In this document: piece by piece, positions 30,235 through 40,639 of the stretch
Numbering within the stretch: position 1 is the first letter of the stretch
Layout: each line of letters begins with the position of its first letter
Source: Crambe crambe
Taxonomy: Eukaryota; Porifera; Demospongiae; Poecilosclerida; Crambeidae
Assembly: GCA_963924555.1 (NCBI GenBank)
Contig: OZ004598.1
Span: 4,686,858-4,750,857, forward strand
Length of the DNA stretch: 64,000 nucleotides
Reading direction: 5' to 3'
Translations under genes and position numbers: made by a program
Notes under the pieces: model-generated
Databases searched by the model: none
What the model was told of the DNA's origin: nothing
Seen by the model: the letters and a program-made list of their open reading frames with translations, nothing else

Positions 30235-31431
30235 ATGGTGCTCTATAGAGTGTACAGCAAGCCTTTCCTAGACAAGTACTATTCTACTATTTGCTCTAGA
30301 GCTACTCTCTTCCAGATACTAACTTATGCATTGATCATTATTCCCCCTTTCTTCATTGCCTACTATACCAACGGTACCTAACTCTAAATAATGTGCACCT
30401 ATTTTTTTTGATGTGTTTGTTTAATATCCAGACTTCTGGCAATACACAAGTACGTATCGAGAGCAACCCGATGTCAATTACTTAAACAGGCTTATCATTC
30501 AAATCAGTGGGAAGGATGGAGTTGGTGATATCAGTACCTGGAGCTCTTTTCCAAATTTCAACTTGCTTTTAGATGTTGGAGAGGTAGCTACTCCAGTCAT
30601 TGAAGTAAGTCATGAGCCAGCAGTTTCAAGTCACAAAATATTAAGCAGTTCCTGTAAACTATTTATAGTCTAGGGAGGATGATATGAATAGGGATGGGAA
30701 AAATGACATTCTCCATCTCAACGTCAGATTTTCTAATTTGAGGCATGAGGTACAAACTGTCAAATTATTGCTCTTCTATGATTTAAGATTTACAGTAAGT
30801 TTATGATTTGATCTATATTATTATAGCTAATTGATAATGCACATTCTTCTTTTCCAGCAATTTTCTTCAGTCACAATGCAATCACTTATATATCTTAGTC
30901 AATCATGGGCAGCACCAGCATCCCGGCTATGGGTAGGTGGAGCACTTGGACTTAGTCAGAGAGTCCCTTTACCTGCTTCTGGGCGTGTAGAGAGATACAA
31001 TACTTCTTTGTTTGATATCGGTGGCCAAACTGTGGAAAACTTTGAGATCAGAAATATACTGAGTTCTTATAACGAGAGAAATGGTAAGCCTCAAAAAGGG
31101 TAATGGTGTGGCCTATGGTTTAAAGGTTGTTTATATGGGATACATATCCTATACGCTATTCCTTTTTTTAGTAACTGCACATCTTATGGAACCTCCTCTA
31201 GTAGTATGGGAGGTGGGTAACTCAGGTAACTTCTCCCTGGAGGTGGAGCTGCAGTACCCAACCTTGACAGTCACCTACAGGCCAGGATTCTGGCAGCTGC
31301 TCAAGTTTGCATGGATACAGTATCTGGCCATATTTGTGGTGTTTTGGCAAATAATACGCACTGTTCAGTCATTCGTTTTTGAGAATCAAGTCATTCTGAC
31401 TATCAGAAAGAGGAAGTCACACCAGGACTGA
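30235..31431 (+). CDS. TMEM231: Transmembrane protein 231 (ciliary transition zone)
   Basis: Five exons (30235-30373, 30432-30604, 30669-30794, 30858-31083, 31172-31431) give 307 residues, close to the human length. Recognition rests on the N-terminal MVLYRVYSKP with a first helix (ILTYALIIIPPFFIAYYTN), DxNxDGKxDxLHLN, the mid-protein TMQSLIYLSQSWAAPASRLWVGG, and the C-terminal PGFWQLLKFAWIQYLAIFVVF helix followed by FVFENQVILTIRKRK. TMEM231 belongs to the MKS/B9 complex that gates the ciliary transition zone; loss in people causes Joubert and Meckel syndromes (established). It starts 220 bp after the oxidase gene on the same strand, with its own NRF-1-like promoter element. Its stop converges on the methyltransferase gene, 84 bp away. 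Confidence 0.93.
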
Positions 31432-31515
31432 ATTTAGTGATCTTCATAATAATACAGATGTGGTTTTTATTATTATTATTATTTTTGTACATAGTATAAT
31501 TATTATTGTCAAAGT

Positions 31516-32338
31516 CTAATTCTTTGTGACAATAATTCCATTGAAAGCTATATCGACTTCTGTACTTTCCACACCATTATACTGCTGTTCCCGCATCTCC
31601 TTTATGCCTTCTTCTATTTCCTCGTCTGAGAAGTTATACAAAATACTAAACATTCTGTTTCTCAGGCCTTCATACCACAGTGCCATGTTTATCTCTCCAA
31701 GTTCTGTGCCCTTCACCATCTTAGATTTCAATCCTTTTGCTCTGATCAGTTCACAGAGGATATCCAACCTAGAAGTTACTTTAAGGTAAGCCTCTCTAGC
31801 AGCATTGAACAAAGGAAGAGTGTTTTTCACTGGGTATTCAGTGATGAAACACACGCCATCATCAGGCATGTACTCTGCTAATCTTGAAAAGACAAAGTCG
31901 AGATTTTCAAAGTGATGACTGGAGCCATGCATGAATACAACCTTGAGAGGGTACTCGGGTTTAGATGCAAGGAATTCTTCTGCTGTTGATTGGACTGCAA
32001 TAAGTCCATCCTTCTGTCGAGCTACGTCCAGCATATCTTGACTGGGATCAACACACACCACTGGTTTTTTTCAGCCCAGCACTCTTCCTCAACATCAGTG
32101 TAAGTTGTCCAGTCCCTCCACCTAAATCCACCAGTTGATCATCTGGTGAGAGTGAAATTTGGCGCAGAGTGAAGCGAGTTTTAGCCCGATCTTGTTCATA
32201 GAAATACTTATCATAGTTGACAGCCAATTTCTTGTAGTGCTCTGTAGAATATACACTTGCAACCAAAGCCTTGATTTTTAATATCTATTCCTCACCTACT
32301 AATGCCTCTTTGGAATGACTTGGTTTTAACTTCTCCAT
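31516..32338 (-). pseudogene. SAM-dependent methyltransferase with apparent frameshift
   Basis: Exon 1 is 32338-32296 (MEKLKPSHSKEALV). A 54-bp intron with good GTGAGG donor and CTACAG acceptor follows, then exon 2 at 32241-31516. Exon 2 opens with the class I methyltransferase motif VDLGGGTGQLTLMLRKSAG, then motif II VVCVDPSQDMLDVARQ, then FMHGSSHHF. The two halves lie in different frames. The shift falls on a seven-base homopolymer at 32065-32071 (A7 on the coding strand); with six bases the motif would run straight through. No intron can explain this. An assembly error in the homopolymer is most likely; a recent pseudogene is the alternative. Everything else looks intact (about 250 residues). 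The substrate is unknown. Confidence 0.75.
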
Positions 32339-32391
32339 GGTCTAAGCTAGCTTCAAGTACTGTGCCCCGCCTCTTTTCAATTTAATAAATC

Positions 32392-32403
32392 TACGCATGC
32401 GCA
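32392..32403. promoter_or_regulatory. Bidirectional promoter with NRF-1-like site
   Basis: TACGCATGCGCA lies in the 156-bp gap between the divergent start codons of the methyltransferase (32338, minus) and the RING protein (32495, plus). The gap is short enough that both genes must share it. Confidence 0.6.
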
Positions 32404-32494
32404 ATTAGATAACCTGTTAACCACAAAAAATAAACTACCTTACCATTAAATTTTTGATTTGCTGAAGGCCTTATTTTTATAGTATAATAAATCT

Positions 32495-33391
32495 ATGGGC
32501 ATTGACCGTACACTGTTTGTGAATGAAATTCCAGTGGACTGCCTGTGTTCCATCTGTCAAGACGTACTGCAGGATCCAAAGGAAGCCCTCACCTGCCAAC
32601 ATGCTTTCTGTGAACCGTGCATCTTAGTTTGGCTCCAAGACCACACATCGTGTCCCCTCTGTCGCTGCAGTCTCTCTGTGGATGACCTGGTGACGTTACA
32701 CAGAGTCTGGAGAAAAAAACTTAACAACCTTCAAATGAAATGCTTTAACAATCATAGTGGCTGCAAAGAGGTGGTCCGACTGGAACAAATGGGAGAACAC
32801 TTGGATGAATGCGGGTATGCAAAAGTAACTTGTCCTCACAGCCCGTGCAGTGCTCTGACGTTACGATCATCTCTTCCCAAACATATCCTCACTTGCGATT
32901 ATCGGGTGGTCGCCTGCCAAATATGTAAGCTGAGTGTTCCAGCTAAGTCCTTGAAAGATCACGAATGTGTGTCTGCCCTCAGGGAGGATATGCAGAGAAA
33001 GATGGAGATTTTGAAAAGAGAATGGACAGACGCTGTACAGAATATGTACAGAGAACATGAAAAGTTGGAAGGAAAGATCCACTCACAAGCAAATGAAATT
33101 GATGAACTAAGGAAGACTATTGCATCGACAATTCTCCAGCAAAAATCAGAAATTACCTTCCCAGGACAGCTACCTTCAGTTAGATTTAGAGTGATAGAGG
33201 GTACACCCAGAAGGTGCCATTATGGTGGTAGAGTCGTGGAAGGAGCAGCAGCCATGGACAGTGGGAGTCAGAATTATTCAAACAACAGATCAGTGCCACA
33301 AGAGTCTCAACGGAGAACTCGTAACTCGTCCTTACCAAGACTGGCCCCTCTCCACACTCGTATGACCCTCAATAGGAACTCGAATCATTAA
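32495..33391 (+). CDS. RING / TRAF-type zinc finger E3 ligase (RNF41/NRDP1-like)
   Basis: Intronless, 298 residues. The RING finger at residues ~17-60 has the full C3HC4 pattern (CSICQDVLQDPKEALTCQHAF, then CPLCRCS). Two TRAF-type zinc fingers follow (MKCFNNHSGCKEVVRLEQMGEHLDEC; VTCPHSPC...HILTCDY). A helical, coiled-coil-like segment (about residues 165-210) and a polar tail end the protein. The RING plus TRAF-finger order fits RNF41/NRDP1 and RNF151 proteins, which ubiquitinate receptors and signalling adaptors; the RNF41 C-terminal substrate-binding domain is absent. It lacks a TRAF/MATH domain, so it is not a TRAF. It shares its promoter with the methyltransferase and converges on TIMM21. 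Confidence 0.85.
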   Translation: MGIDRTLFVNEIPVDCLCSICQDVLQDPKEALTCQHAFCEPCILVWLQDHTSCPLCRCSLSVDDLVTLHRVWRKKLNNLQMKCFNNHSGCKEVVRLEQMGEHLDECGYAKVTCPHSPCSALTLRSSLPKHILTCDYRVVACQICKLSVPAKSLKDHECVSALREDMQRKMEILKREWTDAVQNMYREHEKLEGKIHSQANEIDELRKTIASTILQQKSEITFPGQLPSVRFRVIEGTPRRCHYGGRVVEGAAAMDSGSQNYSNNRSVPQESQRRTRNSSLPRLAPLHTRMTLNRNSNH

Positions 33392-33549
33392 TTAAATGAA
33401 ACCTATAATCTTCAAATTGTACTACAGTTGACTGATGTATAAATGGAGAAATACTTTTAATTTTTGAAATGATTTACAAACTTTAGCTCACTCTTTTGTT
33501 TCCATGGGAATTTGCATTGATTATAATACTAAAAGAGAAGAGATGTGTC

Positions 33550-35578
33550 TTATCTATTGTCTTCTATAACAACAGTTCCTCCGCGGATTCCAGAAATCTC
33601 CACCATCAAAAACCGACATTCATACTTCCCTCTGTCATTCTGTTGCCAAGGAAAATAAACAAACACAGCATTCAGATGGAACAAGTTTTGAAAATCTTGA
33701 ACCCTACCCCCCACAGGAAGCTTTATTGGAGGTTCCACTTTAAAAATCACCTTTTTCAAGTCAATGGTTGCAGTTCCTTTCCTCTTGCTGCCATCCACAT
33801 AGAACTTGACACGCATGTAATCCACCCCATCCACTACATACTCTTGATGCCTATGTAGCAAAGTATTTCAAAACTAGGGATAGAAGTCTATAGAATTATA
33901 ACTGGGTAAGAACACTCAGAGGAAGAACCCAGTACTGACTTACGGGATATGTCTTCTTCTACCACGTCCAGAGTGCTCTCCATGGCCTGTAATTGGTTCC
34001 CCTAATGCTTCAATGACCTACAGACATACACACAGTGGAAACTCTCTGTAAAGGACACTTGTTGCTGTCCCACCATAGTACTTTGTGTATAATTATACTA
34101 AACTAGAGATGCTCGTATAGCATTAGTTGGGCGAGCAAGCAGCCAGTGGTCATTTCAATGTGCTCCTCCCTCACTTATGATTATATAGCCCCAACAGTGA
34201 CTTTCAATATCTAGCTATTCAGGTTGTTAACTGACTTGGTGCATTCCCAGTTAGCATTAGAGTGTCTTCTCTGAACCCAGGCTACCACTCCTGTTCAGAC
34301 TCAGTAGCCAGTCTCTCAAATAATGAGCCCTCATATGCTGTAATCTGGCAGCTCTGTGTTCTGCTGATTCTAGCTCTCATTTGCTCTGCTCTTTCAGCAT
34401 TATCTTCTGCTGACTCTGTACATTCCCTCCTCCTGGCTCTATCTGTCGCATTTCTTTGCTAGTCTTGTTTTTCTCTGTTCCTTTGACTCTGTTCTCCTTC
34501 TAGCTCTGTCTCTTTCATTTCTTTCATGAGGTCTCGCTCTTCTTTGCTGGTCAGTTTCTAGAGGGTGTTCTGGGGCCCTCCTTCGCTTGTTTTCTGGTTC
34601 TCTGGGTTCCATAATACTCACTACAATAGTGTTTCAACTTCAAGCTTAACGAAAATGATTGCTTATTATGACGTTGCTTAGTAGCTATTTCATGCGCATG
34701 CGTATTTTGAGTGACGTACGTGTAACATATAAATATCGCAATTTTCCATTTTGACCAATTAGTGTGGGGCTTCGCTCGCTCGCCAACTAAAAATGAAAAA
34801 TTATTAAAATAATGACTAAAAATAATTAAATGACACTTGTTGCTGTCCCACCATAGTGTATTAAATGACCTCTGACCTCTCTATAAAGGACAATTTCAGT
34901 GGCCCCAACTTGTTCGTTATTCGGAGATTCCATTGTATACATACAAGGGCTATGATACGTACTCACCCGAGGATCATTCTTGACTCTCTTCAGTGCCTGG
35001 GTGAAAATGGCTGAAGGACTATTATTAGCAAGGAATTCGCTTCCCACGGACCAGAATAGAAATCCTGTCAGTGCAAATCCAGCAAGTATGACCACCAGAT
35101 ATGTCATGTCCTTCCCGGCTTGCACAACTAGGTTAGGTATGAGTCAAACATAAAATCTCAGGTATTCTGCATATTCACCTTTAGTGGCCACTGTAAGCTG
35201 CTTTGGGTCATCCTTCTTCTCTGATAACTGTGCTAGAAATGATCCCTGCTCACTCCCACCAGAACCAGGGTCTTTTTTGACCCTCTTCTTGGCCTCGGAC
35301 CTCAAAAGACCCCATGTATGAAACTCAGCACAGACTGATAAACAATGTCCTTGCAATCTTGGCAGTCGGGAAGTGTGTACTCTTGATAAGTGGTAACTGA
35401 CTACTGTGGTAGGACTGGCATACTTCAAACAGTTTGCAAGAGGTGAATTCAGAGAAGCTGCAGGTGCAGGTGTCCAGGAATCAGTTTTGCTACTTCCATG
35501 GCAGCTTCTTAGTGCTGGGATTGGAGCCAGAAACGTCGCAGATAAGGTGACATGGTTCACCTTTTTAAAAAGAGCCAT
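33550..35578 (-). CDS. TIMM21: Mitochondrial import inner membrane subunit Tim21
   Basis: Five exons in phase: 35578-35179, 35118-34967, 34017-33944, 33850-33751, 33639-33550; about 271 residues. The N-terminal ~100 residues are basic, Ser/Ala/Leu-rich and poor in acids, as expected for a mitochondrial presequence. One helix (MTYLVVILAGFALTGFLFW) follows AGKD, as in human TIMM21. The intermembrane-space domain has SPSAIFTQALKRVKNDPR, EYVVDGVDYMRVKFYVDGS and the terminal RGGTVVIEDNR. Tim21 tethers TIM23 to TOM and joins respiratory-chain assembly intermediates. The last intron (33640-33750) is 111 bp, a multiple of three, without an in-frame stop, so retention would add 37 residues. The 34018-34966 intron holds an inverted-repeat element. 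It is divergent from ADAT1, with 402 bp between starts. Confidence 0.9.
34439..34612 (-). CDS. Arg-rich ORF inside the TIMM21-intron element
   Basis: About 57 codons from MEPREPENKRRRAPEHP. It has repeated RR/ER motifs and ends in a stop after AKKCDR. A second frame directly downstream (about 34440-34290) continues an RRRECTESAEDNAER-like charged sequence to a stop after SEQEW, as if one frameshift separates two halves. Arg-rich repeats of this style occur in some element-encoded proteins, but I cannot assign a family. An NRF-1-like site is 80-92 bp upstream. It may be a decayed gene or spurious. Confidence 0.3.
   Translation of the reverse strand: MEPREPENKRRRAPEHPLETDQQRRARPHERNERDRARRRTESKEQRKTRLAKKCDR
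34692..34704. promoter_or_regulatory. NRF-1-like palindrome within intronic element
   Basis: ATGCGCATGCGTA inside the TIR-bounded element, upstream of its Arg-rich ORF. It suggests the element brought a promoter. Confidence 0.5.
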
Positions 35579-35980
35579 TCAGATATTCAGTCCATGTGTA
35601 GACGTTGTGCATTAAATGGAAGGTGGGTGTGGCTAATGAACCTCGAAGTAAAGTATCTTCCGAAGTGGTGCACAGAAGAATTAATCCAGGTGTGATACAG
35701 AAAACTAATTATCTATAACAACTTTAGCTGATTATTTATTTATCCATGATCACAGAAAATTCATTAATCCAGGTGTAAGATAACCATCATTAGTTGACCA
35801 TTGAATAAGAAAGGATTCTCTATTATTTGCATGATTACTATGCAGTGAGAGATGATCTTTGTGTTTGACGTGCCTCACAAACACAGTTAACCAAACAGAT
35901 CAACCACTCTGGCCTCACAAACACACTCTGATCACAGACAACCATGGCCATTAGCTAGCTAGATACCTGCAGTGACTGTG

Positions 35981-36766
35981 ATGATGTCATGGGAAGAGAG
36001 AGTGGACTTTCCCTGCACTGTGGCCTCAGCTTCTCTGAGGAAGTACCGACAACTGCCGAAGAAGGGGAAACCAAAGGAAGGAATTGAGTGGACACCTATG
36101 GCAGCCATTGTACAGCTAAATTGTAAGGTCCTATCTTGTATCCTATCCCAGGCAGGCCGGGCAGGCCGGGCTCCCTCCATGTGCATGTTGCAAGAACATT
36201 GTGGACTACCCGAAAGAAATGCAAACAGGAGATTTATAGGGTCAAATTATTTTGAAAATTGATTTACCCTATTTACCCTATTACACCTATACAAGTAGAT
36301 AGCTATGGCCTGAAATGACAAAATGTCCACATGAGCTGCTCATCTGACCTCATTATTCTCTACTACAAAAAATTAAAAATGTGATACTCATTGTCCTTAC
36401 TCATAAGGTAATAGTGGCGGTACACCCGAGGTCATTGCCATGGGAACAGGTTCAAAATGCATAGGACAGAGCAAAATGAATAGAGACGGTAAGTCCCAGC
36501 TGCTAGTGTCACCTTCCATTCAAAGTTAATCCTGTGAGTACTACTCTATCCAGCAATAGAAAAGGAGAGTAACCTATTTCCTCCCCAGCTATAGAAGTCT
36601 TCCCTTTACTATGACTTTATCTGTGGGTACTCTACAGGTTGGATAGTGAATGACAGTCACGCTGAAGTCATCACTAGGCGAGCCTTTGTTCGGTGAGGTC
36701 ACTGAGGACAACTGAGGGGGTCTATAGAGTATAGTGTCCTGATCTCATAGGGTGTCCTGATCATAA

Positions 36767-36814
<48 letters not shown>

Positions 36815-39260
36815 GGGGGGCATCCACATAGACTGTACCCCCTGCTTGTAGTGAATTAATCAACTACGTGTTTTGTAGGTATTTGCTGAATCAGCTGAAG
36901 TTGGCCTGTGAACGAGAAAGTTCTATCTTCATTCCAACATGTGCTGACAACAGCACAAGGGGAGAGAGAGGTGAACCAAATGGTGACAACTTATTCCACT
37001 TGAAACCTGGAGTCTCCTTCCATTTCTTCTCCACACAGATCCCATGTATGTATGTATGTATGTATGTATGTATGTATGTATGTATGTATGTATGTATGTG
37101 GCAGTGAATGGTTTGCACTCTGGGCTTGTAAGCGGGAGACTATGAGTTCGAGTCCCACCAGTGACATTGGTCTTTTCACCAGTCCATCTAACACCATGCC
37201 ACCAGTCCACCCAGCTGAAAATGGGTACCTGTATTTTCCAGGGTGTTATGTATGTATGTATGTATGTATGTATGTGCCTAGCCAGAAACCACACCCACAT
37301 CTAGATTTTTGAGGTGTTGCTATGCATAATGACTATGGGTAATAGGCATTATCCTCTGGAATGATGCACACTGTATACTAATCTGATTGGTCCACAGGTG
37401 GCGATGCGGCCATCTTTCCCCAGAATCTCTCGAAGGAAGAGGAAGCATGTGGAACCGAATCAGAGCAGGCACATGTGCATGGAAGTTACCTTAACAATTC
37501 AAAGGAGGGTGAAAACTTGACCTCTTTGAAGCCACTGAGCTCAACTACAGACTCGTTTGGTGAAACTTGTACTGGTGGTATGATTAGCAGTCATGAAGAC
37601 TCTTCCTCAGAGTCTCCACCATCAAAGAAAATGAAAGTCACAACTGTGTCATCAGTGGCTGAATCATGTACCTGTGGTGGTAGTAGTAGTGTCCTCACTG
37701 AGGAAACAGGAGATGATAGCACACATAGGAGGAAAAGCTCGGAACTGAGTACTAGTGATACCACGAGCTCACTTTGCAAGGATTCTGAAAGGACCATTCA
37801 CTCCGGGGACTTACCAGTTCCTTTTTCGGCTCAAGCATCTAGAGATCTTCTTGGAATACTACAAGTAGTGGAAGATTATAGTAGAGTATCTTGTATGGAC
37901 GATAAATTGTGTGGTGGTAGGAGTAGCTGTTTTTCCCAAGCTACTGGAGGTGACCTTCCCATGTGTAGAGGGGGACCAGGTGAGATCGATGTCTTGGAGG
38001 ATAGGGTTTGTGGGTCATTTGTCAATTGTTACATTGCCACACTGGGGATGTGGGCCAATTCATTAGACACTCTGACATTACCACACCGGATTAAGTGGGC
38101 CATCCGTCAATTATCTATATAGAAGTTGAATACTCCACACTGGGATAGTGAAACCACTGAACCCACATAAGCTCAGGATCTCTATATAATATTATGAACC
38201 CACGTTGTTTAAATAATTATCCTTTCCTTGGTTCTGCCTTAGGAGAAGAACAAGATGTGCATCGCACGGGTGCTAAGTGTGTACATGGAGGTCCACAGGA
38301 TCTCAGGAGGTCAGGACTTGACTACCACACAGTTGGAGCTTTTCGGACCAAACCTGGAAGAGGAGACCCAACTCTCTCCATGTCTTGTAGTGATAAGATC
38401 TTGCGTTGGAATGTGCTTGGATGCCAAGGAGCTCTGCTTTCTCACTTCCTAAGCCAGCCGGTTTTCTTTGAAAGTTTTACGATTTCGAGCCCTTTGTTTG
38501 ATAGGAAAGCTTTAAGTAGAGCTATCTATGACCGGCTCATTCAATCTGCAGCATTGAAAGGTGAGAGCTGTGAGAGTGAACTCTTCTCTGTCAACCGTCC
38601 AAAGCTCTTCCATTGCAAGTGTCTGCTCAAGGAGCTTAAAGAGTGTGGATTGATATGTTCTGCTGATCGGAAAGTATCTCCTGCTGGTAGGTAACCATGG
38701 GAAACAGCTAGACAACACATGCATGTACTGAGACTTTAATTAAGGGGAGGAGCATACAGGACCACTAAGTTAGAACTCTCTTCTCTATAATGACCCTGTG
38801 TCCATGCTGTTCAGGTATTTGTCACTGCTCCCATCCCAACACTCATGAGGTTCTCATCCAGGGTTTGCGACAGGGAGTCAATGTCAAGTTGGGCCCAAGC
38901 GAAAAAGTGAGGTAATGGGGTAGAATGCAGTGATATATACTCAATGCTATCATGTTCAGTTATCTTTTTCTTCTATTTCAGTGTTTCCATTTGCAAAGGT
39001 AAGATATTTAAGGAATTCATCATGTTTCTGCACTCTATTCCTGTTAAGAAGTTACCTATCTCTCTAAGGTAAGAAGTAATATATTTTTTGTTATTCTCTT
39101 TTACTGTACTTTACATAGAAACTGGAGTGTGTCGATGACATATCATTTGTTTAAGGAAGGCAATACAAATTATAGTAAAAATAGAACTCTATTTTTGTCT
39201 ATCTGTTCAATGTGGTTAACCAATAATGCCGAATTGGAAAATTTCACCTATCATTGTTAA
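35981..39260 (+). CDS. ADAT1: tRNA-specific adenosine deaminase 1
   Basis: Nine exons in phase: 35981-36122, 36408-36488, 36638-36692, 36879-37045, 37398-37979, 38243-38686, 38815-38911, 38982-39068, 39119-39260; about 598 residues. ADAT1 deaminates A37 next to the anticodon of tRNA-Ala to inosine. Visible signatures: [26 protein letters not shown], the catalytic [13 protein letters not shown] (HAE), the zinc ligand in IPCGDA with the Cys split across an intron, [10 protein letters not shown], and [31 protein letters not shown]. Exon 5 carries a Ser/Glu-rich insert of about 150 residues between the two catalytic blocks, longer than in humans. The last exon ([14 protein letters not shown]) matches the human C-terminal TYQEYKE region only weakly. 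Met at 35984 is an equal start. The last exons recur in the duplication at 41219. Confidence 0.92.
36768..36822. repeat. (GT)n followed by poly-G
   Basis: About 28 bp of GT then about 24 G in an ADAT1 intron. Confidence 0.95.
37044..37275 (+). mobile_element. tRNA-derived SINE inserted in a (TATG)n microsatellite
   Basis: About 148 bp (37100-37247) lie between two (TATG)n blocks (37044-37098 and 37247-37275). The left part has a pol III A box-like TGGTTTGCACTCTGGG and a B box GAGTTCGAGTCCC at 37144-37156, about 35 bp apart, as in a tRNA head. The right part contains GCTGAAAATGGGTACCTG, close to a motif I recall from the body of several invertebrate SINEs. It does not fold as a functional tRNA. 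It sits in an ADAT1 intron. Confidence 0.75.
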
Positions 39261-39273
39261 TGTGCATTGTCAG

Positions 39274-39304
39274 TGCGCATGCGTGATATCGGGTACGACT
39301 ATAT
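39274..39304. promoter_or_regulatory. Promoter of Cys-rich gene A
   Basis: An NRF-1-like TGCGCATGCGTG (39274-39285) is followed by a TATATAATG motif (about 39299-39307), about 75 bp before the start codon. It lies immediately after the ADAT1 stop. The corresponding NRF-1-like site in copy B is 41461-41472, where the TATA-like motif has been deleted. Confidence 0.6.
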
Positions 39305-39380
39305 AATGGCGAAGATTTTCGACATTAAGCACAACTCTTCTGCTCTACAACTTTGAAGGAACTCAACAGCACTATAGAAA

Positions 39381-40219
39381 ATGAAGCTTCTCGTAGTCCT
39401 TGGACTCGTGCTTGTCGCAGCCCAGCTCAGCATGGCTGCTGACGTTCCGGAATCGGTTTTCGCTTCTATGGAGACTGGAATGGTGCAGGGAGCACATACT
39501 TATGAGGACTTCTTGCAGGCAACCTACAATTGTTAGTATGATGTAATGGTACTTAAACTTACTAGATAGTGGCCTAGTATATTGACTATGGGTTGTGGAT
39601 GAGCATTTTAATTCTTGCAGCTTCCTGTTCCAGCTGTCGCTGTGGAGGATGCTGTCCAGTCATTGTCCGGAATTGTCCTCCTAAATGGGTGGGCTCTGTG
39701 ATCCAACCTGTCAGCGGTTGGAGGGGAAACGTAGCTGTTATTGTGGACTGGGGCTGCACGGCATACAACCCCTGTGGCTGCTGTCCTAGAGGTCGACTCT
39801 GCACGCTCAATGATCATGGATTTGTGTGAGTGAATTTGACTGCTACAATCATCCTCTTCCTAGAGTATAAAAATCGTCCTTATTGAGTCTTTCGGAATGT
39901 CCTTGAGTCAGGATAGCTAACTAGCTACCATTAAGATTTCCCCCTTACAATGCATTGATTCTGCAGGTATTATATCAATTGGGGTGATGGGACACATGAT
40001 GTAGGCTACCAGGATACCATTGGACCTTTCCAGAAGCTCCATCAATACGACAAAAGCTGCCGCACTCGTAGATACCCCATAACAGTCCACTATTGTAGCA
40101 ATCCAGGCTGTCCCGCTGAGAGGTGCTGCGACACCCTCTACGGCGTCATCTATGTGAGTGAGGACCCACAGAACCCACACCCCGAAGTTGACTTCAATAG
40201 CCCTCTCAAGCCTCAGTAA
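39381..40219 (+). CDS. Secreted Cys-rich protein with PKD-like motif, copy A
   Basis: Three exons (39381-39531, 39621-39825, 39967-40219) give 202 residues. A clear signal peptide opens it (MKLLVVLGLVLVAAQLSMAA). The mature protein has 16 cysteines, many in tight clusters (CSSCRCGGCC, PCGCC, ERCC). Two similar strands occur, GNVAVIVDWGC and FVYYINWGDGTHD; the second, with the later HQYDKSC and YPITVHYC, is the WGDGT/H-x-Y pattern of PKD (Ig-like) domains. An extracellular, disulphide-rich, PKD-like fold is inferred. I know no named family with this arrangement. Function is unknown: adhesion, matrix, venom-like or defence roles are all open. It is paralogous to copy B at 41509. Confidence 0.8.
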
Positions 40220-40639
40220 ATGACTTCTTTAAGAATAAAACTGACTGTTGGATTATAATTCTTACGTATCTCAGCTGTAACAACTTGTGTTCCTATTATG
40301 TTATGGTCAAAAGAGATTTTTAATGTGTATCAAACTAATCATGGAAGGGTGCATGGTGAATTGAGTATAACCCTGTCAATTATCAGGTGGGTACCGGGTA
40401 TGTGGTAAATTTGAATTGGGTATTTAATATAAATTTTACGGATGTCATGTGACCAGATATGACTAAAGGTGTGGCATTGAGTATAACCCTCTAAAGATTA
40501 CCTTTTTAAGTGGGGTGATAGTTATAGGGTGATTTGGGCAGGACTCTGTTAATCATCCGAAGGGTCTGCAGCTGTATACAGTATACCACCCTCTTAATTT
40601 TACATCATAAAAGTGGGCGTGTACATGGTCACATGATTA

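Larger units (their letters stand above)
34054..34857. mobile_element. Inverted-repeat element flanked by 26-bp direct repeats
   Basis: The same 26 bp (GACACTTGTTGCTGTCCCAC...) occurs at 34054-34079 and 34832-34857, bracketing 752 bp in a TIMM21 intron. Inside, TAGTTGGGCGAGCAAGC (34124-34140) is inverted as GCTCGCTCGCCAACTA (about 34774-34789). Between the arms, on the minus strand, are an NRF-1-like site, a TATAAATA motif (about 34728) and an Arg-rich ORF. It looks like a small DNA-transposon-type insertion. The direct repeats are longer than a usual target-site duplication, so they may come from a pre-existing dispersed repeat. Confidence 0.6.

Noticed and set aside
34262-34462. Plus-strand ORF rich in Ser/Ala/Leu
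   Set aside because: Antisense shadow of the Arg-rich minus-strand ORF in the TIMM21-intron element.
37100-37175. Functional tRNA gene
   Set aside because: A/B boxes are present, but acceptor and anticodon stems do not pair; better explained as the head of a SINE.
36868-37312. [16 protein letters not shown] ORFs
   Set aside because: Frames through the (TATG)n tract and the SINE; the real ADAT1 exon ends at 37045.
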